Origin: an uncultured Prevotellaceae bacterium
GTDB taxonomy: Bacteria; Bacteroidota; Bacteroidia; Bacteroidales; Bacteroidaceae
Assembly: GCA_900315565.1 (NCBI GenBank)
Contig: OMZS01000024.1
Span: 1-64,000, forward strand
DNA length: 64,000 nt
Direction: 5' to 3'
Each line of letters opens with the position of its first letter. Within the stretch, counting starts at the first letter, position 1. A program made the position numbers and the translations under genes. The notes beneath the pieces are model-generated. The model made no database searches, had not been told where the DNA came from, and worked only from the letters and a program-made list of their open reading frames with translations. This document shows, in pieces, positions 42,300 to 51,309 of this stretch.

Positions 42300-43415
42300 A
42301 TGATTCTTAGGAAACTGTCTATCATTCATTTTAAAAACATACAGACGGCAACGCTCAGCTTGTCGCCCAAAATGAATTGTCTGATAGGCCATAACGGCGA
42401 GGGAAAAACCAATTTCCTGGATGCGGTTTATTACCTCTCTTTCTGCCGAAGCGCGTTCAACCCCATCGACTCTCAGCTCATTTTCCACGATGCCGACTTT
42501 ATGGTGCTCGACGGCGACTATGCCGACGAGTCCGGCGAGCCGCTTTCGGTGTATTGTGGCATGAAACGGGGCACCAAGAAACATTTCAAGCGCAACAAGA
42601 AAGAATACAAGCGGTTGTCTGAGCACATCGGGCTCATTCCGTTGGTGTTTGTCTCGCCGTCAGACAGCATCCTCATCGAGGGCCAGAGCGAAGAGCGACG
42701 GCGGCTGATGGACGTGGTCATATCGCAGTACGACCACGCCTATCTGGAGTCGCTTTCGCATTACAACAAAGCCCTGCAACAGCGCAACACCCTGCTGAAA
42801 ATGGAAGAAGAGCCCGACCTTCAGCTCATGCAAATTTGGGAAGAGCAGATGGCACATGAGGGGGAGCTGATTTTCGAGCGGCGCAATGCTTTTGTAGAAA
42901 ATCTGATTCCTGTTTTTCAGCATTTTTATCAAGTTATTTCGCACGACCGCGAGCAGGTGTCGCTGCGCTACGTGTCTCACTGTCAGCGAGGCCCGCTGCT
43001 GGAAGTCATTCAGCGCGACCGCATAAAGGACCGTGCGGTGGGCTACTCTTTGCACGGTGTTCACCGTGACGATTTGGAGATGTTGCTCGGCAGCTATCCC
43101 ATGAAGCGCGAGGCAAGCCAAGGACAAAACAAGACTTTCGTGCTGGCCCTGAAGCTGGCGCAGTATAGTTTCCTGAAAAAAGCCAATGGAAACACAACGC
43201 CACTGCTGCTGCTCGACGACATTTTCGACAAGCTCGACGCGCAGCGGGTAGAGCAAATCGTACACCTGGTGACCAGCGAAGAATTCGGACAGATTTTCAT
43301 TACCGATACCAACCGTACACATCTTGACCAGATTCTTCACAAAGGCGACTTCGACTATAAGCTGTTCGAGGTAAAGAATGGAGAAATAGAAGAAAAGGAG
43401 GCCCGCCATGTTTAA
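42300..43415 (+). CDS. recF: DNA replication and repair protein RecF
   Basis: 371 residues with the SMC-like ATPase features of RecF: Walker A GHNGEGKTNFLDAVYYL, signature region REASQGQNKTFVLALKLAQYSF, and Walker B PLLLLDDIFDKLDAQRVEQIV. It loads RecA at single-strand gaps. The DUF721 gene begins inside its last codons (overlap 8 bp), a conserved arrangement of recF with a DciA-like gene. Confidence 0.95.
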   Translation: MILRKLSIIHFKNIQTATLSLSPKMNCLIGHNGEGKTNFLDAVYYLSFCRSAFNPIDSQLIFHDADFMVLDGDYADESGEPLSVYCGMKRGTKKHFKRNKKEYKRLSEHIGLIPLVFVSPSDSILIEGQSEERRRLMDVVISQYDHAYLESLSHYNKALQQRNTLLKMEEEPDLQLMQIWEEQMAHEGELIFERRNAFVENLIPVFQHFYQVISHDREQVSLRYVSHCQRGPLLEVIQRDRIKDRAVGYSLHGVHRDDLEMLLGSYPMKREASQGQNKTFVLALKLAQYSFLKKANGNTTPLLLLDDIFDKLDAQRVEQIVHLVTSEEFGQIFITDTNRTHLDQILHKGDFDYKLFEVKNGEIEEKEARHV

Positions 43416-43698
43416 ACGGAGTGTGTTACCTTTAGACGACATCGTCAATCAGCTGCTACGCCAGGAAGGGCTCGAAACGCCGCTCAACGAGCGCCGTCTC
43501 ATCGATGCGTGGGAAACGGTGGCTGGTGCAACCATCGCCCGCTACACAACAGAAAAATTCATCCGCAACCAAGTGCTGTTCGTAAACATTCTGAATCCCG
43601 CCTTGCGCTCTGAGCTTTCTATGATGAAGACCCAGCTTGTTGACCGTCTTAATGCCGTCATTGGGGCACGGGTCATCACCGACATCCGCATTTATTAG
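43408..43698 (+). CDS. DUF721 (DciA-like) protein
   Basis: 96 residues. RLIDAWETVAGATIARYTTEKFIRNQVLFVNILNPALRSELSMMKTQLVDRLNAVIG is the DUF721 core; the N-terminus VLPLDDIVNQLLRQEGL is typical. Members of this family include DciA, a loader of the replicative helicase; in Bacteroidetes the protein is short. Coupled to recF by overlap, consistent with a role in replication. Confidence 0.85.
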   Translation: MFKRSVLPLDDIVNQLLRQEGLETPLNERRLIDAWETVAGATIARYTTEKFIRNQVLFVNILNPALRSELSMMKTQLVDRLNAVIGARVITDIRIY

Positions 43699-43706
43699 AA
43701 ACTTAG

Positions 43707-43772
43707 TCTTTCCACTTTAGCTGCATATTCTTTCCACTTTAACTGCATATTCTTTCCACTTTAACTACATAT
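43707..43772 (+). repeat. three tandem 22-bp units after DUF721
   Basis: Units at 43707-43728, 43729-43750 and 43751-43772, each TCTTTCCACTTTA plus RCTRCATAT, differing by single bases; a decayed fourth start follows (TCTTTCTTTTTTAGC). Confidence 0.9.
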
Positions 43773-43834
43773 TCTTTCTTTTTTAGCTTTTAGAGTGAGC
43801 CATCGGTATCTGACAGTATTACTGACTGACAGAA

Positions 43835-44042
43835 AAGAAGTAACTCTTGCCCCCAGCATCGGGAGTTATTTCCATCATCTTAGAGATGCAAAAAACAAAG
43901 CAGTGCTTTACGCAGAAATTTTCTAGAGAAATTTGACACAACGCCGTGAGTTATTTTCACAACGTCGTGAGTTATTTTCACAACGTCAAGGAATAATCTG
44001 AAATTTTCTATATAATTTCATCGTAAAGCACTGCTTTATGAT
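43835..44042. repeat. TCTAGA-centred palindromic repeat, locus 3, bounded by inverted AAAGCAGTGCTTT ends
   Basis: Between AAAGCAGTGCTTTACG (43897) and CGTAAAGCACTGCTTT (44022) lie core AAATTTTCTAGAGAAATTT, two and a half arms CAACGYCGTGAGTTATTTT, and a second core GAAATTTTCTATATAATTTC. A further decayed arm (AAGTAACTC...GGGAGTTATTT) precedes it. No gene in the 450-bp spacer. Confidence 0.9.
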
Positions 44043-44146
44043 CATAGCATGAAACAGTGTGAGAAAAGCTTCCGACAATACATCCATGTTTTGTTACCCT
44101 TCACAGCCGAAACACGAGCAGACTTCGTGCGAAAAAACATATCAAA

Positions 44147-44980
44147 CTAAGAAGAATAGGTATGTACAGACGCTCCCTGCGCACTCGGCAAATAATTGAT
44201 GCCCCACCAACACATTTGCAGCAGCACAAAGCAGACAATCAGCAGCCATAGGGCAAGGTGGAAGTGGTGGCGCGGCATCAGACGGTAGTGTATATAAATC
44301 AAATAGGCGAACCACGTAATAGCGGCCCACGTTTCTTTGGGGTCCCACGACCAGTAATGTCCCCATGCCTCCTTTGCCCACAGTGCTCCAAAAAGCATGC
44401 CAATGGTCATGAAGGCCAGCCCGACGTAGACAAGGTTATCGATGCCTTCGCCCAGGTTTTCCGTCAACGAAAGGCGTGTTTCAGCAGTTTTTTGCTTGTC
44501 TTGCTTTTTCGTGCCGGGCAGGTAAGGTAGTGACAAACCGTAGGCAGCCATAACTGTTGCAGCTCCTAGCAGGGCGTAAGCAAACATATAGACGATGACA
44601 TGAGGCGCAAACCACGGACTCTGCAGGGCAGGCATGAGCGTCTTGGAGTGGATTTCGGGCTTGAACAGGTTGATGCAGATGAACACCGTGGCCAACAGCG
44701 TGGAGAACGAGAGTATCCACTTGTACTTCCATCGGCTATACACCAGCAAGCCGGCCAGCGGCAGGAAGAACGAGTACCATAGTCGCGTTTCGCCCATGGT
44801 GCGCAGGGGCGGACGCTCTAAGGAAATCCACATAGACACAATGAAGCCGAAGAACACCAGCAGCCCCAGTACGGTGGATGTGTAGGCCAGCCCGCTCTTG
44901 TTTTTCCAAGCCGAAAAGGCACCAATGAGCCAGAGCACGATAGACGTGATGGCGAAAAAGATGAATTGATCCCAAGTCAT
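44147..44980 (-). CDS. ccsA: cytochrome c biogenesis protein CcsA (ResC-like)
   Basis: 277 residues from the ATG at 44980, chosen because it has a GGAGGAAA ribosome binding site and overlaps the preceding stop as ATGA; a longer frame to 45067 covers the upstream gene. Multiple membrane segments and the tryptophan-rich haem-handling signature WGHYWSWDPKETWAAITWFAYLIYIH identify the CcsA family. It presents haem to apocytochromes on the outer face of the inner membrane, with CcsB/ResB. The two adjacent upstream genes are its partner and the multihaem nitrite reductase, its likely client. Confidence 0.92.
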   Translation of the reverse strand: MTWDQFIFFAITSIVLWLIGAFSAWKNKSGLAYTSTVLGLLVFFGFIVSMWISLERPPLRTMGETRLWYSFFLPLAGLLVYSRWKYKWILSFSTLLATVFICINLFKPEIHSKTLMPALQSPWFAPHVIVYMFAYALLGAATVMAAYGLSLPYLPGTKKQDKQKTAETRLSLTENLGEGIDNLVYVGLAFMTIGMLFGALWAKEAWGHYWSWDPKETWAAITWFAYLIYIHYRLMPRHHFHLALWLLIVCFVLLQMCWWGINYLPSAQGASVHTYSS

Positions 44981-45888
44981 GCGCGTTTCCTCCTTCCTCC
45001 CAAGACAAACATAACCACGGCCCCGAAAATCATCAGGTAGATGCCCACATAGACGGCGGGCAACCACGGGTCGCTCACCAATTCAAGGATGGAGGTGGTG
45101 CTCATGGCTCCCATCTGGGTGTCGTAGCCGTACTGGTAGATTTTCCACCCGTCCACCTCGGCGGGTTTGTTCACATCGACGGTGGTGTGGACGTTCTTGC
45201 CGCTTTGCGTCAGTATCTGTATTTCAGAGGCAAAGCGTTTGGGTGAGCCGTCGTCGTACTGTTCCATGATGAACTGCTTCAGTTCGATGGCCAGCGGCAG
45301 TTCCTTGACGACTCCCTGCTGGTCGAGTGCTCGCCACTCGGGCTCGCCCTTGGCTACAATCATCTTGAGCCGTTGCACATCGGCATTGCCCAGGGTGGCC
45401 GTGGTCATGGCGATGAACAGACCGAGGTGCAGGATGACTGACCATTGGCCTGTAGGCCGCTGACCGTTGATTGACGACCGTTTGACAAAAGCAGTACGTA
45501 TTTGACGAAGGATGACTAGTCCTAGGATGACGGCCATATAGACATAGATAAGTACGAAAGGCCAAAAGGTGAGCATGTTGTTGAGCCACTGGCCGTTGAC
45601 GGTCTGGCGCGTCAGCCCCATGATGACGGTGAGCACCAAGGCATAAGCAAGCGCTGGAATGGCGGCATGGAAGGTGCCGACGAAACGGAAGGCAAACACC
45701 ATGCGGCGCATCAGGTACATGGCGACTATTAGTAGCTGAAAGACTGCAAGCACGATGGCGTTGACGGGCCATGCAAAGGTATCCCACACAACAGGACCGA
45801 CACTCAGTTCGAGCATCAGTCCTGCTATAATCAGTCCTCCGCCAATCAGGAATCCTTCGGCGAAAGTCCACGGTTTAGTCCAAATCAT
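44977..45888 (-). CDS. ResB/CcsB-like cytochrome c biogenesis protein
   Basis: 303 residues with membrane segments at ~12-32, ~38-58, ~70-90, ~105-130 and ~275-298, and a periplasmic domain between the last two (LPLAIELKQFIMEQYDDGSPKRFASEIQILTQSGKNVHTTVDVNKPAEVDGWKIYQYGYDTQ). The segment VDGWKIYQYGYDTQMG is the usual ResB C-terminal block. The N-terminal half is an extra membrane bundle. It follows nrfA by 2 bp and overlaps ccsA. Confidence 0.85.
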   Translation of the reverse strand: MIWTKPWTFAEGFLIGGGLIIAGLMLELSVGPVVWDTFAWPVNAIVLAVFQLLIVAMYLMRRMVFAFRFVGTFHAAIPALAYALVLTVIMGLTRQTVNGQWLNNMLTFWPFVLIYVYMAVILGLVILRQIRTAFVKRSSINGQRPTGQWSVILHLGLFIAMTTATLGNADVQRLKMIVAKGEPEWRALDQQGVVKELPLAIELKQFIMEQYDDGSPKRFASEIQILTQSGKNVHTTVDVNKPAEVDGWKIYQYGYDTQMGAMSTTSILELVSDPWLPAVYVGIYLMIFGAVVMFVLGGRRKRA

Positions 45889-45890
45889 GG

Positions 45891-47378
45891 TTAAATCTCC
45901 ATCAGTTTGCCCTTCTTCTTGGCATCGTCAATCCACTTTGGCACTACGGTGTCGAGGAAACGCTGCTTCTTGTCGCGCAATTTCTTCATGTCCAGCCCGA
46001 TGGCAGTCTGGGCCTTGGCTTTTGACGAGTAGTCGGGCACGGGTATGTCGCCAATGTATCCATGCCTTGCGGCCACCTTGGCAATCAGCAAACGGGCCTG
46101 CTGTGCATAGTCAACACTGTGGGAGAGCAAGCGCGTAACCTCTTGCGGGGCATGGAAAGTGGCACCGTGCGAAGCGATGGCATAGTCCCAGCGCCACTGG
46201 CTCTTGCGCAGCAGGTTCTGAATGGGCTTCAGCTCTTGCTCGGTGGCTCCCTTGTCGATGATGAACTTGGCCTCGAAGTGGGCACGGGCGAGTTCCTGCT
46301 CGGCACGGTCGCGAACCTCGGTGCACTTGGCCTGACGCTCATAGACGTTCTGGCGCAGCACCTCGGCATCCTGACGGTGGCAGGTCTGACAAGTGCGGTC
46401 GATGTTAGCCAAAGGCGACATGATGTGGTGGTCGCTGTACTTCACCCCACCTTCTTGCTTGTAGGGCATGTGGCAATCGGCACACGATACACCGCGCTGT
46501 GCATGGATACCCTGCAAGGCTATTTCGTAACCCGGGTGCTGGGCCTTCAGGATAGGAGTCTTCGACAGGGGATGAATGTAATCGTAGAACCCTATCTCGT
46601 CGTACCACTTCTCGGCATCCTCGCATGTCAAACCGTAGTTCTGCGGGAACATCAGGTAGTCGGTTTCCTTGTCGAAGTAGTACTCCGTGTGGCACTGCGC
46701 GCACACCAGCGAGCGCATTTCCTGGTGCGAGGCCTTCTTCACGTCCTTGCCGGCACGCGCCCATGCCTCGTAGAGAGCGGGACGGGCGGGTTTCAAGTCC
46801 ATGGTGCGGGCATCGTGACAGTCAGAACAGCCGATGGTGTTATGGATTTCGTGTCCCAGCTCGCTCCAGCGCTTGTGGTAGAACTCGCCTATGCCCAGCT
46901 CGCGCATCATGCGCGGCACGTCGGGACCTTTGCATGTCCAGCACGTGGCGGGCTGCATGTCCTTGTCGCCGTCGATGCCGGGGTTGCCCGTGCGCAGAAT
47001 CTTGCGCATGTCCTCAAGGGCATGTTTGTGGCCGCGCGGCGTATTGTAGTGGCGTGAGAAAGCATAACCAGCCCAGAGCACCACCATTTCGGGGCGCAGC
47101 TCCAGCACGTCCACCTCTTGCGAACTGTTGTACTTCGACACGAACGATGTGTCCTCGGTCATAGACCACGTTTCGTATTCACGCGGATAATCAGCCTTAA
47201 ATTTCTCGTTCTGGGCAACGATGGAGTCGGTGAACTGAGTGCGCTTGTTGTTGAAAATGCTTGCTACTTCAGCCCTGCGCTCCATGAGCGACGAAACGAG
47301 CAGCCCAAGTAAAAAGACTACTACCATTGAACCGCCAAAAAGTAGCCATCCTTGCCATTTCTTCAATTGCTTTGCCAT
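45891..47378 (-). CDS. nrfA: ammonia-forming cytochrome c nitrite reductase, catalytic subunit
   Basis: 495 residues with an N-terminal membrane/signal segment (GWLLFGGSMVVVFLLGLLVSSL). Five haem sites are visible: the special catalytic CWTCK (C146-K150), and CSDCH, CAQCH, CADCH and CQTCH. Lys in place of His at the first site is diagnostic of NrfA. It reduces nitrite to ammonium with six electrons in the periplasm, taking electrons from NrfH. The stretch YKQEGGVKYSDHHIMSPL after the fourth haem is the usual Ca2+/active-site region. Confidence 0.97.
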   Translation of the reverse strand: MAKQLKKWQGWLLFGGSMVVVFLLGLLVSSLMERRAEVASIFNNKRTQFTDSIVAQNEKFKADYPREYETWSMTEDTSFVSKYNSSQEVDVLELRPEMVVLWAGYAFSRHYNTPRGHKHALEDMRKILRTGNPGIDGDKDMQPATCWTCKGPDVPRMMRELGIGEFYHKRWSELGHEIHNTIGCSDCHDARTMDLKPARPALYEAWARAGKDVKKASHQEMRSLVCAQCHTEYYFDKETDYLMFPQNYGLTCEDAEKWYDEIGFYDYIHPLSKTPILKAQHPGYEIALQGIHAQRGVSCADCHMPYKQEGGVKYSDHHIMSPLANIDRTCQTCHRQDAEVLRQNVYERQAKCTEVRDRAEQELARAHFEAKFIIDKGATEQELKPIQNLLRKSQWRWDYAIASHGATFHAPQEVTRLLSHSVDYAQQARLLIAKVAARHGYIGDIPVPDYSSKAKAQTAIGLDMKKLRDKKQRFLDTVVPKWIDDAKKKGKLMEI

Positions 47379-47528
47379 ATTGTTTTTTGTTTTCGTTATT
47401 TCGTTATTTGGAGATTATTCTGGTATATTTGGTTTTCATTATACCTTCATTAATTATATAGCGTCTTGCCGCCGCGTCCTTCTGATTGTATGGCGTCTTG
47501 CCCTAAGTTTTCGCCCTTGTCGATGCAC

Positions 47529-48134
47529 TCACTTCATCATTTTCTGAAGCCATTCGGGAACGGGGCTTGGCGGCAACGGGGTTACAGCCTCGGCGTTTGG
47601 CGTGGACATGAGCGAATTCATGCCGCCGTGGGGCACGTTGCGGTGACAATCCCAGCAAGCTTTGCCTTCGCCACGCTTGGACATCATGTAGTCTATTCGG
47701 CCCGTGTTAACAAACTCCTGGTTGAGCTGGGTGTGACAGCGAATGCAGTTGTCCATGATTACTTCAGCGCTCATCGATTCGGCCATGATAGCCTGACGCT
47801 CAGAATGGGCGACGAAGTAAGCCGTATGCTTCAGGCCGTCCATGGCCTTGAAGCCATATTTCATGGCTAAGTTCTGATGGGGCACGTGACAGTCGTTGCA
47901 CGTGGCGTCGCGCTCGTGGCTCGAATGGCTCCACGAGGCGTAGTAGGGGGTCATGATGTGACAGTTGACACAAGCTGCGGGGTCGTCGCCAATAAAGTAG
48001 GTATGCGCCCGTAGCAGATACATGAACAATCCGCCTAAGCCAACAACGATACCTGCAACGACCAACAAACCAATCTTTTGCCGATATGTGAAAAGGTCTT
48101 TTACGTTTAACAGATCTTTCAGTTTCATCGCCAT
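47529..48134 (-). CDS. nrfH: NrfH-type tetrahaem quinol dehydrogenase
   Basis: 201 residues with one N-terminal membrane anchor (IGLLVVAGIVVGLGGLFMYLL) and four CxxCH haem sites (CVNCH, CNDCH, CIRCH, CWDCH) of the NapC/NirT family. It oxidises menaquinol and hands electrons to NrfA. The nrfH-nrfA-ccsB-ccsA order and small gaps suggest one operon. The promoter lies between it and the divergent regulator gene. Confidence 0.96.
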   Translation of the reverse strand: MAMKLKDLLNVKDLFTYRQKIGLLVVAGIVVGLGGLFMYLLRAHTYFIGDDPAACVNCHIMTPYYASWSHSSHERDATCNDCHVPHQNLAMKYGFKAMDGLKHTAYFVAHSERQAIMAESMSAEVIMDNCIRCHTQLNQEFVNTGRIDYMMSKRGEGKACWDCHRNVPHGGMNSLMSTPNAEAVTPLPPSPVPEWLQKMMK

Positions 48135-48152
48135 TTTTTGTTATTTATAGCG

Positions 48153-48160
48153 CAAAACTA
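48153..48160 (-). promoter_or_regulatory. -7 box for the nrf operon
   Basis: TAGTTTTG on the minus strand, 19 bp before nrfH. The 129-bp spacer to the divergent regulator also has ACGG...CCGT (48182-48205), which could be an operator, but the match is too short to claim. Confidence 0.5.
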
Positions 48161-48247
48161 ATTATAAATGGGGACAACTAACGGAAACAATTGTGGCCAA
48201 CCGTGTATAAAGGTTGTTAATTTTAAAGATAATTCACAGATTATCCC

Positions 48248-48255
48248 TATCTTTG
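48248..48255 (+). promoter_or_regulatory. -7 box for the Crp/Fnr regulator
   Basis: TATCTTTG with the start codon only 8 bp later, giving a very short or absent leader. Confidence 0.55.
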
Positions 48256-48263
48256 CACATGTT

Positions 48264-48929
48264 ATGGATATCGATACTCTGCATGGCCTCATGAAATGTC
48301 CGTTATTCAAGGGACTTGACGAAAAAGAAGTTATTGAGCTGATGCACACTGTCCGTTATCGGGTGCTGCACTATCGCAAAGGACAGGTGTTTTCGCAAGC
48401 AGGAGACATTTGTCTGCATGCCGACATTATAATTAGTGGTGAAATGACGGCTTATCTCGTTGGTCCCACTGATCGTGTCATCCGCATGACGATGCATCAC
48501 TCTGGCAATATGCTTTCACCGGCTTTCCTGTTTGCAAAAGACAATCACTATCCAGTTGCAGTGGAGGCATCATCCGAAGCGCAGGTGCTGCGCTTGCAGT
48601 CGGTCGATTTGGAGAAGTTGTTGCACAGCGACCAGCGGCTGATGCTGAATTTCATCAGCATTCTTTCAAACATTGTTTCCTACCTGACCAAGAAGGTTGG
48701 CATGCTCTCAATGACCATCCGTGAGAAAGTGTGCATGTTCCTGAATGAGCAGCAGCGCGAACAGCAGACCCGAAATCTCCGCATGCCATTCTCCCGTCAG
48801 CAGATGGCGGAGTTGTTCGGCATACAAAAATATTCCCTCCAACGCTGCCTGAACGAATTGCAGCAGGAGGGAATCATCAGAATAAACGGTAAAAACATCG
48901 AAATCCTCAAACAGGGACTGGTTTCGTAA
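48264..48929 (+). CDS. Crp/Fnr-family regulator divergent from nrfHA
   Basis: 221 residues from the ATG at 48264; a longer frame starting at 48168 reads through the promoter. Effector-binding barrel at ~5-125 (CPLFKGLDEKEVIELMHTVRYRVLHYRKGQVFSQAGDICLHADIIISGEM), dimer helix, and C-terminal winged helix (FSRQQMAELFGIQKYSLQRCLNELQQEGIIRINGKNIEIL). No iron-sulfur cysteine cluster of true FNR is seen. Its divergent position suggests it controls nrf in response to nitrite, nitric oxide or redox state; this is inferred from context. Confidence 0.88.
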   Translation: MDIDTLHGLMKCPLFKGLDEKEVIELMHTVRYRVLHYRKGQVFSQAGDICLHADIIISGEMTAYLVGPTDRVIRMTMHHSGNMLSPAFLFAKDNHYPVAVEASSEAQVLRLQSVDLEKLLHSDQRLMLNFISILSNIVSYLTKKVGMLSMTIREKVCMFLNEQQREQQTRNLRMPFSRQQMAELFGIQKYSLQRCLNELQQEGIIRINGKNIEILKQGLVS

Positions 48930-48965
48930 TCATTTCTTTCCTATTACCTCATTCTCTTTCTTTTT

Positions 48966-49496
48966 TCAAATCACCTCATCCACTTTCACGTCGAGTGGGT
49001 CGGCAGGAATGCCTGGCATTCGCTGAAAATCGAAACATACACCTATTTTATATGCCTGCGGTATGAGCGGCAGGAAACGGTCGTAGTAGCCTTTGCCGCG
49101 GCCCAGCCGGTTGTTCTGCAAATCGAAGCTCATGCCCGGAACAACGGCCACATCAATGCTCGGATAGTCGGTGAACAACCGGCCCACAGGCTCCATGATG
49201 TCGAAGAAACCGCCTTGCAGGTCATCCTTGCTCTCGTAGCAGCGCAACTCCATTTCGGTATCGCTGACAACAGCCGGCAGCAACACCTGTTTACCCGCTT
49301 CGCGCAGTTGGTCAATAGCCTCATGGGTATTCACCTCGTCGGCCAGCGAATAATACATCAAAATAATGCTGGCCGCCTTCACACGCGGATGCGTCAACAG
49401 ACGACTCATAACAGGAAGCGACAGTTCGCACAGCTGCTGGCTGGTGAACTGTCGCTTTTGCATGCGTATGAATTGTCTTAATTCCGATTTGTTCAT
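48966..49496 (-). CDS. 5-formyltetrahydrofolate cyclo-ligase
   Basis: 176 residues. The signature GRGKGYYDRFLP near residue 134 and the upstream blocks IILMYYSLADEVNTHEAI and VAVVPGMSFDLQNNRLGRG identify the family. It converts 5-formyl-THF to methenyl-THF using ATP. Convergent with the regulator gene and 37 bp after the protease gene. Confidence 0.95.
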   Translation of the reverse strand: MNKSELRQFIRMQKRQFTSQQLCELSLPVMSRLLTHPRVKAASIILMYYSLADEVNTHEAIDQLREAGKQVLLPAVVSDTEMELRCYESKDDLQGGFFDIMEPVGRLFTDYPSIDVAVVPGMSFDLQNNRLGRGKGYYDRFLPLIPQAYKIGVCFDFQRMPGIPADPLDVKVDEVI

Positions 49497-49533
49497 ATCA
49501 ATTCGTTACAGAGCTTCATTGACAAACGTGGCT

Positions 49534-51270
49534 TTACGAGCGTATGGCTATCATGTTAGGAAACGTGAGGTGAAGTGCTTCCACTGGCATGTTGGATTTC
49601 AATATGGCCACTTTTTTATTTTTGCCCTGTTCCTCCGAAGGTTTCTGCGGGAATGCAGCATTGTTTTTGAACACGTTGAGCGTAGCTTTAATGACGGGGT
49701 CATCCTGGTTGAGATATTGGGTCCAGGCACTTTCGTCGAGCATGTTGTAAATGATGCGGCTGTTGATATAACGCTCCAGCAGTTTATGCGATTTCTGAAT
49801 CATCAGGTTGCGGCGCTGAAGTCCTTTCTTCTCAGCATAAGTGGCAAACTTATCCACGGTGTTTTGCTTGACCAGATAGTCAGAAAGCGAGCTCATTTCG
49901 GTAAACTGATTCATCTTCTGACGGTTGTCGTCGGTATAAGTGAAGGCAAACTGCAAAATCAGTCCGCTCATGCTGGCCTGCTTATAATAAGAGGTCATGC
50001 CCAGCGTGTCCTCGGGTACAAAGATGTCGGGGGTGATGCCACCGCCGCCAAAAACCGGGCGTCCAATACTGGTATGATACTCAGGGCCTGTGTGTTTGAT
50101 ACTGTCCTGCGAGAAAAACTCGCCGTGCTGATAGCGCGTCATCAAGTCCAGTTCGTAGTCTTTGTCCTCACCCATGACGTAGGGTTTCTGAATGCAGCGC
50201 CCGGAAGGAGTATAGTAACGTGCCACAGTGAGGCGAATCATCGACCCGTCGTGGAAACCCAGCTGCTGCTGCACCAGTCCCTTACCGAACGAGCGGCGGC
50301 CAATAATAGTACCACGGTCGTTGTCCTGCATGGCTCCAGCAAAAATCTCTGCGGCCGATGCCGAACCTTCGTTGATGAGTACCACCAGTGGAATTTTCTG
50401 ATAGCTTCCGCGTCCGTCGCTTCGGTAGTCGTTGCGCGGCGACTTACGTCCTTCGGTATAGACAATGAGTTTGTTCTTGGGCAAGAACTCATTGGCCATC
50501 TGCACAGCCGACTGCAAGTAACCGCCCGTATTGTCGCGCAGGTCGATGACCAGGTTCTCAAATCCCTCTTGCGACAATTTGGCCAACGCAATGAGCAACT
50601 CGGTATAGGTGGTCTCACCAAAGTTCTTAACATGAATGTAGCCCGTCTTGTCATCGAGCATGTAAGTCGAGGTTACGCTCTTGATGGGAATGTCTCCACG
50701 GGTGACTGTAAACTCCTGCACCTTTTTCGACCCATAGCGCAAAACTCCGATTTTCACTTTTGTGTCCTTGGGACCTTTCAGGCGGTGCATGGCTTCCTCG
50801 TTGGTCACTTGCTTGCCCACAAAAGGCTTTCCGTCAACAGTCACAATTTTGTCGCCTGCCACCAGTCCGGCTCTTTCTGCAGGACCGTTTTTAATCACAT
50901 TCTGCACGTGGACAGTATCCTCGCGAATAGTGAACTCAATGCCCACGCCCGAGAACGAGCCTTTCAGGTCGTCGTTGGCTATTTGCATGTCCTTGGCAGT
51001 GATATAGACGGAGTGAGGATCAAGCTCTGCCAGGATTTTCGGAATAGACTTGTCCACCAGCGAATCGACATCCACCTTGTCAACATACTGGTCGTCGATG
51101 ATTTGCAGCAGGCTGTTCAGCCGGTTGCTTCCGCTGTTGATGATGTTAAGTCGTTTGCCCGAAAAATGATTGGCATAAAAAGTTCCGATAATGATACCCA
51201 CAATGACGCAGACAGCCATCAGGATGGGCATGTAACGGTTTGTCTTATTCTGATTCATAGGTTGGTTCAC
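49534..51270 (-). CDS. S41 C-terminal processing peptidase (CtpA/Prc type)
   Basis: 578 residues with an N-terminal anchor (PILMAVCVIVGIIIGTFYA). PDZ domain at ~95-180 (FSGVGIEFTIREDTVHVQNVIKNGPAERAGLVAGDKIVTVDG), then the S41 core (GYIHVKNFGETTYTELLIAL, LVIDLRDNTGGYLQSAVQMA), with the catalytic Ser in NEGSASAAEIF and Lys in RRSFGKGLVQ. A C-terminal ~180-residue extension of family-typical helices follows. It trims or degrades envelope proteins in the periplasm. Followed by the folate gene and preceded by the deaminase, all in one direction. Confidence 0.94.
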   Translation of the reverse strand: MNQPMNQNKTNRYMPILMAVCVIVGIIIGTFYANHFSGKRLNIINSGSNRLNSLLQIIDDQYVDKVDVDSLVDKSIPKILAELDPHSVYITAKDMQIANDDLKGSFSGVGIEFTIREDTVHVQNVIKNGPAERAGLVAGDKIVTVDGKPFVGKQVTNEEAMHRLKGPKDTKVKIGVLRYGSKKVQEFTVTRGDIPIKSVTSTYMLDDKTGYIHVKNFGETTYTELLIALAKLSQEGFENLVIDLRDNTGGYLQSAVQMANEFLPKNKLIVYTEGRKSPRNDYRSDGRGSYQKIPLVVLINEGSASAAEIFAGAMQDNDRGTIIGRRSFGKGLVQQQLGFHDGSMIRLTVARYYTPSGRCIQKPYVMGEDKDYELDLMTRYQHGEFFSQDSIKHTGPEYHTSIGRPVFGGGGITPDIFVPEDTLGMTSYYKQASMSGLILQFAFTYTDDNRQKMNQFTEMSSLSDYLVKQNTVDKFATYAEKKGLQRRNLMIQKSHKLLERYINSRIIYNMLDESAWTQYLNQDDPVIKATLNVFKNNAAFPQKPSEEQGKNKKVAILKSNMPVEALHLTFPNMIAIRS

Positions 51271-51309
51271 TATTTATAATATCACAAATGTCATTATGTC
51301 GTTTTCTTC

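Noticed and set aside
42300-43698. recF as a marker of the replication origin
   Set aside because: No dnaA, dnaN or DnaA-box cluster is seen nearby; in Bacteroidetes recF is often away from the origin.
49366-51279. 637-codon open frame on the plus strand opposite the CtpA gene
   Set aside because: The minus strand encodes a full S41 protease with PDZ and catalytic Ser/Lys; the plus-strand frame has no recognisable domain.
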